Shown piece after piece: positions 33,233 through 43,926 of a stretch of 64,000 nucleotides of DNA (positions are counted from its first letter, which is position 1; the number at the start of each line of letters is the position of its first letter). Source of the DNA: Blakeslea trispora. Lineage: Eukaryota; Mucoromycota; Mucoromycetes; Mucorales; Choanephoraceae. The notes under the pieces were generated by a model that was given only the letters and a program-made list of their open reading frames with translations, searched no databases and had not been told where the DNA came from. A program made the position numbers and the translations under genes. Location: positions 62,001-126,000 of the forward strand of contig JAIWNE010000042.1 of the NCBI GenBank assembly GCA_025331445.1. The letters are read 5' to 3'.

Positions 33233-34707
33233 ATGGCACGTCAGAGGTCGGGGGACGTCTGTCCAGGTTCGTTTCTGCCTGGATGGAGATTTGCAAAGCA
33301 GATTGGATAGTCTCCGTCGTAAAAGACGGGTTCCGCCTGCCCTTCCACTCCTCTCCTCCCACCTCTCATCAAGGAACACCCATCATATGTTACAACCCGG
33401 AGCAGAAACTTCTTTTAGACCAGGAGATTACGTCTCTGCTTCAGAAGAATGCCATCGAGAAAGTTCCTCTCTCAGACCTACAACCAGGCTTCTTCAGCTC
33501 AATGTTTGTAATACCCAAAAAGAATGGCGGCAGTCGACCCGTGTTCAATTTGAAAGCTCTCAATCGCTATCTCGACTGTCCCTCCTTCAAGATGGAGACC
33601 ATCTCAGAAGTCTGTCGCTTGCTTCAACCCAACGACTGGATGACTTCGATAGACCTTTCAGATGCCTTTCTCCACATTCCAATTCACCCTTCGTCTCGTC
33701 GCTTCCTACGGTTCAATTGGCAAGATCAAACCTACCAATTTACAACTACCCCGTTTGGTTTGTCGGTGGTTCCCTTCCTGTTCACCAAGCTGACAAAACC
33801 TCTTTTGGATTGGGCCAGATCGCAACATATTCGCCTGAGCATGTATTTGGACGACCTGATTATTATTGCAGACTCCAAATCCCTGGTATCTCAGCAGACT
33901 CAACTGGTCCTACAAAAGCTGCAAGATTTGGGCTGGCTAGTCAATGCGAAGAAATCAGTGTTGGAACCCTCCCAAACTCTAGAACATCTGGGTTTTCTTC
34001 TAGACAGTTGCTCCATGACTGCTCGTTTGCCTGCCAAAAAGTTGCGCGATTTACGCCGATCCATCCAACAGGTAATACGAAATCCTATCCAGTCACCACG
34101 GGTAATTCACAGTCTCACCATGAGGATACAAGCAGCTACGTTTGCAGTCCTCCCAGCTCGCTTGTATACCCGGTACCTACTACAGGCGAAGAACCTATCG
34201 GTTCACAACAAGGCCGACTGGGATATTCCTCTCTCCCTTCCGAAAGAGTGCCTTAAGGAGTTGAAATGGTGGCAAGACAACCTCTCCTCTTGGAATGGCC
34301 GGAGCATTCTTCCACAGACTCCGGATCAGACCATCTATGTGGATGCAAGCAACACAGGTTGGGGTTGCTATGTACCTCCACAGGACACTCTTCCTCCAAG
34401 GACGGCGTACGGCTTCTGGACCCCACAAGAGGCAGATATGTCAATCAACTGGAGAGAGTTGAAGGCGGCCCATCTAGCTCTCCAAACTTTTCAAGACCTC
34501 AACAACATGACTATTTTGGTCAGGACAGACAACACAACCTCTCTGGCCTATATCAACAAACAAGGAGGTACCAGGTCAGTACCATTGATGCAGCTAGCCA
34601 TCCATCTTTGGAAGTGGTGTCTCCAGAGGGGCATACTGTTGCTGGCTCGCCACATACCTGGTTTGGAGAATCAAGCTGCAGATTACGAGTCCCGCCGAAT
34701 ATTTTGA
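33232..34707 (+). CDS. DIRS reverse transcriptase / RNase H
   Basis: The frame is open through the ORF1 stop and carries the conserved VGGRLSRF block just after it; the first ATG in frame is at 33283, so translation probably depends on reinitiation or frameshift from ORF1. RT blocks: VFNLKALNRYL, TSIDLSDAFLHIPIHPSSRR, TTTPFGLSVVPFLFTKL and the catalytic MYLDDLII. RNase H: VDASNTGWG, INWRELKAAHLAL, VRTDNTTSLAYI and LENQAADYESR, so D-E-D-D is complete. A TGA at 34705-34707, after the T4 run 34702-34705, ends the frame; the next conserved block continues in another frame. Confidence 0.85.
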   Translation, partial: DGTSEVGGRLSRFVSAWMEICKADWIVSVVKDGFRLPFHSSPPTSHQGTPIICYNPEQKLLLDQEITSLLQKNAIEKVPLSDLQPGFFSSMFVIPKKNGGSRPVFNLKALNRYLDCPSFKMETISEVCRLLQPNDWMTSIDLSDAFLHIPIHPSSRRFLRFNWQDQTYQFTTTPFGLSVVPFLFTKLTKPLLDWARSQHIRLSMYLDDLIIIADSKSLVSQQTQLVLQKLQDLGWLVNAKKSVLEPSQTLEHLGFLLDSCSMTARLPAKKLRDLRRSIQQVIRNPIQSPRVIHSLTMRIQAATFAVLPARLYTRYLLQAKNLSVHNKADWDIPLSLPKECLKELKWWQDNLSSWNGRSILPQTPDQTIYVDASNTGWGCYVPPQDTLPPRTAYGFWTPQEADMSINWRELKAAHLALQTFQDLNNMTILVRTDNTTSLAYINKQGGTRSVPLMQLAIHLWKWCLQRGILLLARHIPGLENQAADYESRRIF

Positions 34708-35162
34708 AGAATCAATGGATGTTGAAACCAAGGGTATTCGATCGAATCCAACAGGCATGGGGTCCTCACGATATAGACCTCTTCGCCGACAGGACGACCC
34801 ACCTCCTCCCAAAATACGTAGCGTGGTTACCGGATCCGGGGTCGATCTGGACAGATGCATTCACGATGAACTGGTCCAACTTCGTGAACCCATTTATGCA
34901 TCCACCTTGGAACCTGATCTCGAGATGTCTGGAGAAGATTCGCTTCGATCAAGTGCCATTTGCCACATTGGTAGTCCCTCTTTGGACGCAAGCACTCTGG
35001 TTCCCTCTGCTCCTCCAATTGAGTGTCGATCAGCCACTACTGCTCCCAAACGACAGCGTCCAAGTGACAACCCCTTTGACTGCTCATCCCTTAGCCAACA
35101 GCAGCTGGAGACTCTCCGTATGGAGGCTATCTGGTCTCGCTTCCAGACCTCCGTTGCATTAG
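34690..35162 (+). CDS. DIRS methyltransferase-like region (frameshifted continuation of RT/RH)
   Basis: In the third frame the conserved post-RNase H segment continues: KNQWMLKPRVFDRIQQAWG, HDIDLFADRTTHLLPKYVAW, MNWSNFVNPFMHPPWNLI and LVVPLWTQALWFP. It matches the region following RNase H in DIRS elements, often described as a Dam-like methyltransferase fold (the NPP-like catalytic motif is read here as NPFMHPPW). It is out of frame with RT/RH by one base at a T4 run (34702-34705); one more T would fuse them. It overlaps the recombinase ORF. Confidence 0.65.
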
Positions 35163-36175
35163 GGAAAGGTGCTAGAAAGATAATGATGGATACACTTCTG
35201 GCGGATACACCTACCAACCGCTCCTACCGTCCGCATCATCATCATTTCCTTCGTTGGACTTACTATCATGGCATTTCCTCCAACAGCTATTCTCCGGTCG
35301 ACATGATCAATTTCTTGGCGGATCTCAAACTATACAAGAACTATCAAGTGGCAACTCTTCTTCTGGCTCGCACGGCAGTAACTCACCTGCATCGTGACCC
35401 GGCGACCATTCGCAACAGTGCAGACATAGCCGTGTTCTTACGCTCTCAAAAGGCTCGAGCTCCTCCTGTCCGATTGCACAAACCAACTGTGGATTTGACT
35501 CCCACTTTTACCTTGCTCCGACAATCGTTGACTTCTACTTTGTCTTCTTGCCAACGCAAGCTTGCTTTTCTTTTGGCGTTTACTTGCTTTCTGCGCCCTT
35601 CCGATTTGAATCGCATTCCCTTTTCGTCCCTGGTCATCGACTCGGTTTCGGGTGTTCTTTCTTTTGAGGTGGTGGGTCCAAAAGAGAAACGAGCAGGCCG
35701 TCGTATCATCAAGTCTTACGAAGTGAAACCTCATCAAGACCGTCTCCTTTGCCCCGTGGATACGCTTCGGATCCTCTTGCCCTTGAGAAATAGGCGCCAT
35801 GCTTCCTGCTCCCTCCTCTTTGTCCACACTAAGTCTCCTTCCTCCCACTTAGTGGATCGCACCATTGGAATTTGGCTCCGAAATTTTCTTTCTTGCTCTA
35901 CTACGGACAGTCGCATATCAGTTCGCTCCTTGGCCTCATCCTTAGCCCTCAAGCGTGGTGTTCCAAGAGAGGATATCGTTACCATGGGGAACTGGTCAAA
36001 TGATTCTGTCTTTGAAAATCATTATCGTCGGGAACATCTCGCTCAATTTGATTTTACCAACACTCTCCTTCCTGTAGCTCCTGCTTCCTCCTTTACTATT
36101 GAGTCTAATTTTTTGGAAGAAGATGATGCATTCTTTGATGCTGTGGAACATCAGGAAGAACTTGTCTCTGGATAA
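34715..36175 (+). CDS. DIRS tyrosine recombinase
   Basis: 486-codon frame; the recognisable protein begins near 35070 (NPFDCSSLSQQQ), so the true start may be internal. It has an N-terminal SAM-like domain (RPHHHHFLRWTYYHGISS ...) and a catalytic domain with the first Arg in FLRPSDLNRI, then ISVRSLASSLAL, GNWSNDSVFENHYRREH with the Tyr nucleophile. At the usual H-x-x-R position the sequence reads I-S-V-R, so the first His is not visible. It joins circular DIRS cDNA to the chromosome without target duplication. The stop lies immediately at the internal complementary region. Confidence 0.85.
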   Translation: MDVETKGIRSNPTGMGSSRYRPLRRQDDPPPPKIRSVVTGSGVDLDRCIHDELVQLREPIYASTLEPDLEMSGEDSLRSSAICHIGSPSLDASTLVPSAPPIECRSATTAPKRQRPSDNPFDCSSLSQQQLETLRMEAIWSRFQTSVALGKGARKIMMDTLLADTPTNRSYRPHHHHFLRWTYYHGISSNSYSPVDMINFLADLKLYKNYQVATLLLARTAVTHLHRDPATIRNSADIAVFLRSQKARAPPVRLHKPTVDLTPTFTLLRQSLTSTLSSCQRKLAFLLAFTCFLRPSDLNRIPFSSLVIDSVSGVLSFEVVGPKEKRAGRRIIKSYEVKPHQDRLLCPVDTLRILLPLRNRRHASCSLLFVHTKSPSSHLVDRTIGIWLRNFLSCSTTDSRISVRSLASSLALKRGVPREDIVTMGNWSNDSVFENHYRREHLAQFDFTNTLLPVAPASSFTIESNFLEEDDAFFDAVEHQEELVSG

Positions 36176-36293
36176 GCATATATATTACACTGTCTTATTT
36201 GGTAATCGTGGTCTCAATAAATTCTGAGAGAAATTTATTTCGACACTCAGAATTGTCTTTTAGACATTAGATTACCAAATAAGACAGTGTAAT
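36174..36293 (+). repeat. DIRS internal complementary region
   Basis: 36174-36253 is the reverse complement of the element's left end (32117-32196 or so); 36254-36293 is the reverse complement of its right end. The junction CAGAA/TTGTC reproduces the circle junction. Confidence 0.93.
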
Positions 36294-36326
36294 AGGCCCT
36301 CCCTCCCTTACCCTTTATACTCGCTT

Positions 36327-36436
36327 AGAAGATCAATTTGTTATATATTAGATTAGAGAAAAATTTTATATTTTTCGCTGACATTAAATAAAGAGAAGAT
36401 CACAAGCATATATATTACACTGTCTTATTTGGTAAT
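36327..36436 (-). repeat. DIRS right inverted terminal repeat
   Basis: 110 bp, reverse complement of 32164-32273, followed by the unique right end CTAATGTCTAAAAGACAA. Confidence 0.93.
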
Positions 36437-36454
36437 CTAATGTCTAAAAGACAA

Positions 36455-38347
36455 ATTCGTTAAGTACACCCCTTCCTGCCACCTTTCAAAGGGGAACCAA
36501 GGATTTTAAACAGCGAACCCGATTCAAGAGATTTTGGATTTTTATTATTTTTATTTCAATGTATTTATTGAGGATGCGTTCGAAATCCATCGTTGTCAGT
36601 GCCGACTATTATCACCAACACTATCACTGTTGAAATATACCGAGATGCAAAACAAGAACGCGTAGAACAGCTGATTAGTGCCAAAAGAAAAGAGAGAGAG
36701 AGAGGAAAGAACCGGTAACTTGTATTGACAGACGCAGAGTGATTGAATGGAAAGAGAGCTATGCTTTTTATTGCATTTTGCTTCGTTTGGTTTATTGTTT
36801 AGACAGTAACTTGAAATAAAGGTACCTACAAGCATACTTTATATTTTGGCTGTTGTTGTTGTTGTTGTTGTTCAATCACCAAGGTATCGGTTACGGCCCT
36901 TTTTTTTTTTCTTTCTTTTAACCGGTGCAGCATCTACTTTTAGCTGGTAAGCTTGAGTTTTGTTTGGAGGCTTAGACATGGAAGACAGACATACAAGATA
37001 GACACGGAAGGCAGACCGACTCTCAGTACTAAGAATAGCGTGTTCAGTCAGCAAGCATACAGCCTCAGAGAGTTGAGAGTTAAGCTGTAGAGTGAAGGAT
37101 TGGATCGAGGTTGCTCGAGAAACAAATGGAGAAAGAGCAGAGGAAGAAGAAGAGGAGAAGGAAAAGGAAATAGATATAGCCAGTACAAGAAGTGATACAG
37201 TATTCCATTGTATTGCATTGCACGATGGAGAAAGAGAGGAAGAGGAAGTTGGTAGATGGTCCAAAGGATGGCCGTATCATCTCAGTATAAAATTATCTGC
37301 CAATTCGTCGATGATCAACATAGCGCCACAGTATAGCACATTCAATCATATGCTCTTGACTTGTATTGAACTCTGTCTGCGTTACCCTGCATCAATGTAC
37401 AATTATCTATGAAATGCGGCGGATGAGAAAGATGAGGATCAGAAACAGCGTGGCAAATATAGCAATGTGAGGAGCATATGAGGAACATTTGAGGAAGATG
37501 CAGCACAGCCAAGGGATGAGGAGGGCTTTTGTTCAAGTAGTTTGACAGTATGTGGTTGCAGCCCCGGTGAATATACCGGATACGGATATGGATACAATTC
37601 CGTGATCAAATGTACTGATGAGAGCATCAAAGGGCTATCAGAGCATCATACATGTTGCAATGAATAAAGATTAATCTGAGTCTATGGGAGGGGACGAAAG
37701 AGCATGTAAAGCAGATATGACATACTTTGATTCAACCATTCCTGCCTATCCGAAATAGTACAATGAATGCATCACATGGAGAAGCATGTAAGCTGATGAA
37801 AGATCCATCTTCCTTCTGAGAGAGTGTGTGAGTGAAAAAGAGAAGGAGGGAGAGGTTTAAGCAGAAACAAAGACAGTTATAAAGACTGTGATATCTGTAA
37901 TTTTTATCATGGAACAAGATATAGAATAGACTTTTTATTTAGGTGAAGAGAAAAAGTGTTAAACACGATAAAAAACTCTTCTTAAGGCAATCTGAGAAGG
38001 TATATGGTGGTTCAGATGCGGTAAATACTGTTAAGATACAGTTGGATAGGCATATTTGGATAGGCACAGTTGGAAGTAGAGATGGAAGCAGAGATGGAAG
38101 CAGAAATAGACACAGAAGCAGGGACCCAGCAAGGCATCAGTAAAGGCATCAGCAAAGGCAAGTCTTGAGTTGTTTAGTAATAGAGCCACCTCCAACAACA
38201 AAGCAAGACAAGAAAAAGTAAGAACGCAGAGGGTAAGCCTTCCTTGACTTACTTTTTTGAATAAGCCAAAGAAGACTCAGTTCTGTTCACACTATCCAAA
38301 TCCTTAGCAAACCCCATACCAGTCAACTAACGAGGAATAGTACAAGT
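36455..38347. other. Accessory region, no confident gene
   Basis: A (TTG)n/(CAA)n run lies at about 36851-36871 and an 11-T run at 36900-36910. Between 36999 and 37667 the + strand frame reads as protein-like text broken only by TGA codons (see findings), while the minus strand is also open at 36872-37264. I cannot decide between them. A purine-rich stretch with a 12-bp AGAGATGGAAGC repeat occurs near 38075-38110. Confidence 0.35.
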
Positions 38348-38488
38348 ATGTCTGTACCCGCTTCCTCTGCCCAGATCCCTACAGGACACACTCATAGTGT
38401 TAACAGATCAGGCGGCGTAATTGCCCTCAGTCATTCCGACTTCAGTCCCAATACTAGAAAACGAGGGTCGTTCACGAAAATGGACTAG
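38348..38488 (+). CDS. Short ORF, 46 aa, low confidence
   Basis: ATG at 38348 to TAG at 38486-38488. The product starts MSVPASSAQIPTGHTH and ends RKRGSFTKMD. The base composition is distinctly richer in GC than its surroundings, and the text looks protein-like, but no family is recognised. It may be one exon of a longer gene or a relic. Confidence 0.2.
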   Translation: MSVPASSAQIPTGHTHSVNRSGGVIALSHSDFSPNTRKRGSFTKMD

Positions 38489-38677
38489 ATTCCGGTCGTA
38501 AGCCACTTTATATAGGATCAGGAAAGGCAGCATCAGTCTTTGTCCTTACTCCCATCAAGCTTGAAGTAGAGGCAGAAGCACCAAGAGAAGAATAGAGAGC
38601 AGAGAGAGGCAGAGAGAACGCGTAAAAAGGATTTGTAGAGCTTGAAAGCATTTGTAGTTTTGTAGATATGTTGGTTT

Positions 38678-38825
38678 GTAGTTTTGTAGTTTTGTAGTTT
38701 TGTAGTTTTGTAGTTTTGTAGTTTTGTAGTTTTGTAGTTTTGTAGTTTTGTAGTTTTGTAGTTTTGTAGTTTTGTAGTTTTGTAGTTTTGTAGTTTTGTA
38801 GTTTTGTAGTTTTGTAGTTTTGTAG
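38678..38825. repeat. 8-bp minisatellite GTAGTTTT, 18 copies
   Basis: Eighteen perfect tandem units plus a partial one. Diverged units precede it at 38650-38677. The long minus-strand frames made of repeated NYKTTKLQ are artefacts of this repeat. Confidence 0.95.
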
Positions 38826-40226
38826 ATGGAAAGGCACGCGTATTTTCTTTTTTTTTGTAGATAACGTTTTTTTTTTTGCTCTTGGTGCAATAATAGACTT
38901 GCGTAGATTGCAGATTTTTAGGCTATGCACGACAAAGCAAGTTAGATGACAGCATTATTAAAGAAGAGTGTTTTGTTACTTGCCTTTGAAGTTGTCTGGG
39001 TGACGAGGTTTCAAGATGTAGTTGAGATGACTTTGATAGAGAGAAAGAGAGAAAAAGAGGGAGAAAATGATCATTACGTTCTGTTTACTTCAAATGCACG
39101 CTAAAAAAAACCAGCCATCCAATCAGAGCCTGGCATCTCTCTATTCACTTATCTATCAGTAAAAAGAAAAGAAAAACATGTGATAACCAATAGGATCAGT
39201 AAATTAGAGGGCGTTGAGAAGTAAACAAACTAAGAGATGCCATGCTATTTCATGCCGACATTCAATCTCCTGTATTTTGATTGTGACAGCCAAACTCCTC
39301 TCTAATTTACAGTGATACTTGTCCAACAAGTCAGATAAGCTTAAAAGATGAACTTCAAAAGCCTCTATTCATTGGTTGTTATACAAAATGAATACTTTAC
39401 ACTCAAAGGTAACAAAGCTGTTCAGCAGATTATGAGCTATTTTCTAATGGCTTCTTAGACGATTAACCACGCGCTTTTTTGTTTTCTAAATGACATGCAA
39501 AAAAAAAAAGCTTGGAAAAAAGACATGTATTTTATCATGGTTGTTGTCGCCTATCTGTACTGATCAAAGTGAATAGATTTTTTCCAAGCAATATTCTACT
39601 TCTTTCTTACAGATGTGGCAAATCATTCATTCAAGAGCTAAAAAGAATATCTGAGAAGTAGGAAACTAAAACAATGTCTGCACTTTAGGCTTTTCTATAT
39701 TGTAGGTAAGATTCATCGACCTATATTGTCCAAATTCTTAATAAATAATTTTATAGGCTAAATTTATGCAACTGCAACTTTTCTTGAAACGCCAATATTA
39801 AAAAAAATGGATTTTGAGAGGTTTAAGCTCATTGATGTCTCCTGCTTCTTATTTCAAAGCTATATGTGTGTGGAAGAAATTCTGAGATAGAGTCAAAAAG
39901 CCGATCCATTGAAAATGTATATGATATAATAACTTTTTAGAATTTGTGCTTGCAGTGTAACTCAAATTAATACTTACCTTGTTTTCTTGACAAAAGATGT
40001 ATACTCGAATCGTTGGAACAAAACGCACTACTTACTTACTGTGTCATTCGATAAACTAAACTCATTTGGCCCAACTCCCTGAAAAAAATAGCCATCTGTA
40101 TGCGAGTCATAGATTTCTATTGGTTGGTCACCGAGACCACCAAAAAAAAAGACGTACGCGTAAATAATAATTTGTCTTTTTTTTTTTGCATAATCCCAAA
40201 AAGAATCACACAAACAAACAACCCAC
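38826..40226. other. Intergenic spacer before UBP2
   Basis: AT-rich, no gene or RNA signature recognised. Probably includes the UBP2 promoter; an A-rich tract lies at 40141-40150. Confidence 0.45.
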
Positions 40227-43200
40227 ATGTCGGATACTATAGCCCCCGAATTACCATCCCGTCATAACATGGCTTTAGAGTCAAAGACGTTGGTTGAGTG
40301 TCCTTGTTACTCTCCTCTAGCTCTACTCGTTCATCTTGAGACTTTTCAAAGCGATCATCAACATAGCTTCAAGCAATTCCAAGACAAACCAGCAGCAGAA
40401 GAAGATCAACCAAAAGATGATACTGGATTGATGGAGCATTTGGTTTGTCAGTCATGTCATGTGTGGCTTACTGTTCAACGAACAAAAGACGGAAGTCAAT
40501 GTACTGGGCCTGACTATCCTTGTCACCACTTTCATTCCCAGGGACGAGAAGATTACCAATGTTGTGGATGTGGTTATCGTGTCTCGATTGAGCTGAAGTC
40601 TTCTGTATTGCCTATTGATATTCTAAAGCGTTTGGAAGCCACAAGGCCAAAAGCAAGATCGTTTGCTGATTTAGCGCAACAAAAAGAACCTAAACCCAAT
40701 GTAGCAAGTACTTATGCTACCATCTTAATCTATGTCAATGATCTTATTCGAGGTTCGAAACGAAGTATCAACTCGACGAATCGTGCATTTTTGGAACGTA
40801 TTGGATTGGATGATATGAGGTGTGTTATGATTAAAAAAAAAAAAAAAAAAAAAAGATAAATAGTAGGACTGACACTTTATAAGTCAAATACTATTAGAGG
40901 CCATTGGATTTCAACTTGTGGATGGTTTTTTTGTACCTCCGGAAGTTCAACCAAACACACCAGAAGAAGAACGATTGTATCAGATACGTAACGAGTTAGT
41001 TTTGTCGCTAGATACCCTTCGGCAGCAATTGGGCTCCACCAGTGTACCTCCGTTATCGGACATTCAAGTGAAGACAGCCAATATGCAGTCAATATTGGGA
41101 ATTGTCAGCACATTGGAGACTCGGTATACAATAGAGGATGCCTTTGTGAAAAAGGCTTACCACCGTCTTGGTCTGACAGCAGGTGCTTCTGATCAATTGG
41201 TTTCCTGGATGTACAACAAGCTGTTGAGTGAGCCTATAAAAATGGATCCTTATGAGCTCATGGATGACCTGACAACCATCACTAACCATACCAACTCAGT
41301 CACTCTTCAGACCCTCATTGCTATTGAGCGTAGTCAAGGAAAGATAGGCAAGAATGATATTGGTGATGCCTATGCTTATTTTGGTGCTCCTGTGGATGTT
41401 GCTGAGGATCTGTTGATCAGTTTATACCAAGTCAAAATGGCAGATGAACCCTTTGAGAGAAATAAGCATCAAGACAAATTGACAACCATTGCTATCGCAC
41501 GACAGAGTGCTGAACTGGTTGAGTTCTTGAAGCAAGAAAAAGGTGTCTCATCATTAGGTGCAGAAAATGCGATTGGCAGTAAGTTTTGTTTTTATTGTTG
41601 CTAATTTATCAATTGATATGTCATTTTTTCTAGTTCCTCCTCATATGATAAACAGTCAAAGACAAGCGTAAGTTCTTATTTTCTTTTCTTTTTTTTCTCT
41701 ATAAAACAATATGCAACAAATCATTCAGCGTGAATGGAGTGGCACAATTATTTATGGACGGATGAGTATACCTGTTCTTTACAACAAAGTGGTTGATTCA
41801 TCTTATACGATCCATAGACCTGTAGGCCTAAACAATATTGGCAATACTTGTTATTTCAACAGTCTATTACAGGTAAAAGACATCTATGAGCTATAAGAAG
41901 GTGACTGACCATCATCCTCTATAGTATTATTATACGATTGTTCCCTTCAGAGAAACCATGATTCATAATGTGGATTATGTGGAAGATGGGCATGGCGAAA
42001 CGAAAAAGATTGGAGGTATCAAGGTGGATCCATCTGAAATACGCCGTGCAAAGAAATGTAAGTGAACCAAGAAATGTGGTCAATTGAAAGTCTTACCGGA
42101 TTTTTGTTTAGTTGTTGAACTACTGAAAGAGCTGTTTGTTCAACTTCAACATTGCAAAGAAAGAGCTATTTCACCTCAGTATGATTTAGCTTACATGGCC
42201 TTGTTGAATCAAAAGGAGGAAGAGGAAGGTGAGGAAGCGACAGGTGAATGCTTGATTGATACCTCTTTACCGCAAGACGGTCAAAAGGATGAGCCAGCAG
42301 ACACAGAGATGACAGATGCAGTCGAACATCATTTAGACGATCAAACTCCTGAGCAAACTATCAAAGAAGAAGATCTAGAAGCTCCTCCTTCTTATGAATC
42401 TGTTGTATCTAAAGACAAATTAAAGCAGCCCTTGGTAGACGCAAAGAAGTCCGAACCAAAAGAGAGACCCAATATGGACACAATGATGTTTGGAAGACAA
42501 CAAGATGTGACTGAGTGTATGGGCAATGTCATGTACCTTGTGGAAGCTGCCCTTAAGCCCTTATCCAAAACTGAAGATGGAGAGCAAGTAGATGATATGA
42601 TTCGTCAAACATTCTATGGCAAGGCGCGTCAAATCCTTTCTTACCGTGATAACACTACTCTACAGACAATCAAGAAAGAGCAAGAAGAAGATTTCTCACA
42701 TATTATTGTGGATGCCAAAGAAGGAAAAAACCTGTATGATATCATGGATGAATATTTCTTTGCTAATCAAGTTGATTTTCAAGGTGGACATGAAGCTACA
42801 CGTGAAGTGACTGTCAAATCATTCCCGCCTATTCTTCAGGTGCTTGTTCAAGTAGGTTATTATTCAAGGTGTTAATACACTCTACTTATATCATCTATAG
42901 CGTGTTCAATTTGATCGTGCCACAGCCAATGTGTATAAATCAAATGCTTATGTTCAGTTTGACAAGACAATCTATCTTGATCGATACATTGAAGATAACT
43001 TTGAAGAACTGAAAGAGAAGCGAGCTCAAGTAGCTGCTTGGAGAACTGAGCTTGAGACAGTCAGTCAAGAAGTCAAGAAATTAACACATTCAAATGTATG
43101 AAAAAAAAAAGAGATAGGAAAAGTACTATCGTCTAACTCAGCAAAATGAATAGATTTGTAACATGCCAATTCCTGATCTATTGGAAGCAACTCGACAAGT

Positions 43201-43648
43201 GCTTGAAAATTTTGTAGTAGAGAATCGCCCAGAGTCATTAGAGGAACAAGAAAAGTTTAGAGATGCTATCGAGTTGCTCAACAAAGAAGCTCAGGAGAAT
43301 CGAAGATTGGTCATGGATGGCAACCAGACAATTACACAGCTGAAAAGAGATATTGCAGCCCAGTATGGGGACTATACGGATGTAGCTTATCATCTGCATG
43401 CTGTCTTTATCCATCAAGGTCAAGCCAATTATGGTCATTATTGGATCTATATCTTAGACCATGCTGAAGATCAATGGTGGAAGTATAACGACTCTCTAGT
43501 TACCAAAGTAGATGAGAGTGAAATCTTTCATGACACCACTGGTTCCACTGCCAATCCTTATTTCTTAGTCTATGTGGATGCAAACAGAATTCAAGAGTCT
43601 GTTGAGACAATTGTGAAAGAATCAGTGAATATAGCGAATGCTGCATAA
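40227..43648 (+). CDS. UBP2: UBP2-type ubiquitin carboxyl-terminal hydrolase (USP, C19 family)
   Basis: Exons read: 40227-40819, 40884-41578, 41634-41667, 41729-41872, 41925-42057, 42112-42839, 42901-43095, 43154-43648. The Cys box GLNNIGNTCYFNSLLQ lies in exon 4 and the His box NYGHYWIYILD in exon 8, so the thiol-protease site is complete; it removes ubiquitin from proteins. The N-terminal half has cysteine pairs (VCQSCH, QCCGCGY; possible zinc site) and helical repeats, as in yeast Ubp2, which works with the Rsp5 ligase. An acidic insert with EEEEGEE sits inside the catalytic domain. The exons total 3017 nt, one base short: exons 1-3 and 4-8 do not join in one frame at intron 3, so either a base is missing in exons 2-3 or a splice site is misread. 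With one base the protein is 1005 aa. Confidence 0.8.
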
Positions 43649-43926
43649 TAAAAGAAAAAGAAGCATATCCAATCAAAATGGTCATTTTATAAATCAGACT
43701 CTACCATCGCCTATTTGTTGATTTTTTTTTTTATGGTAGAATACAAGACCTATTTGCCAAGCTACTTTAAACTCAGAATCCGACGGTTTCTATTTTAAGG
43801 TTTTGGGATTTTAATTTCGGAAGAAGAAAGCATATTTATAGCAAACAATAAAAAAAAAATTGATATTTTCTCTCCTTTATTTTATTTCTGTCTTTTATTT
43901 TTTTTCACTCCAAAAAAAACCTTGTC

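Larger units (their letters stand above)
32117..36454 (+). mobile_element. DIRS-type tyrosine-recombinase retrotransposon
   Basis: This 4.34-kb element has all DIRS hallmarks. Inverted terminal repeats of 110 bp lie at 32164-32273 and 36327-36436, identical as far as I can read. The left end has a unique 47-bp extension (32117-32163) and the right end an 18-bp one (36437-36454). An internal complementary region (36174-36293) joins the reverse complement of the left end to that of the right end (junction at CAGAATTGTC), as expected for replication through a circular intermediate. Order of genes: Gag-like ORF1, RT/RNase H, methyltransferase-like region, tyrosine recombinase in overlapping frames. 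No target-site duplication is seen; ATT begins the left end and also follows the right end. Confidence 0.93.

Noticed and set aside
32949..34256. 435-codon + strand ORF inside the DIRS element
   Set aside because: Shadow frame of the RT/RNase H region; the motifs all lie in the other frame.
36999..37667. Selenoprotein gene with TGA recoding
   Set aside because: No homologue or SECIS recognised and the opposite strand is also open; left as an observation about a TGA-only frame.
38508..38930. Two overlapping minus-strand ORFs of repeated NYKTTKLQ
   Set aside because: Created entirely by the 8-bp minisatellite, whose length is not constrained to keep a frame.
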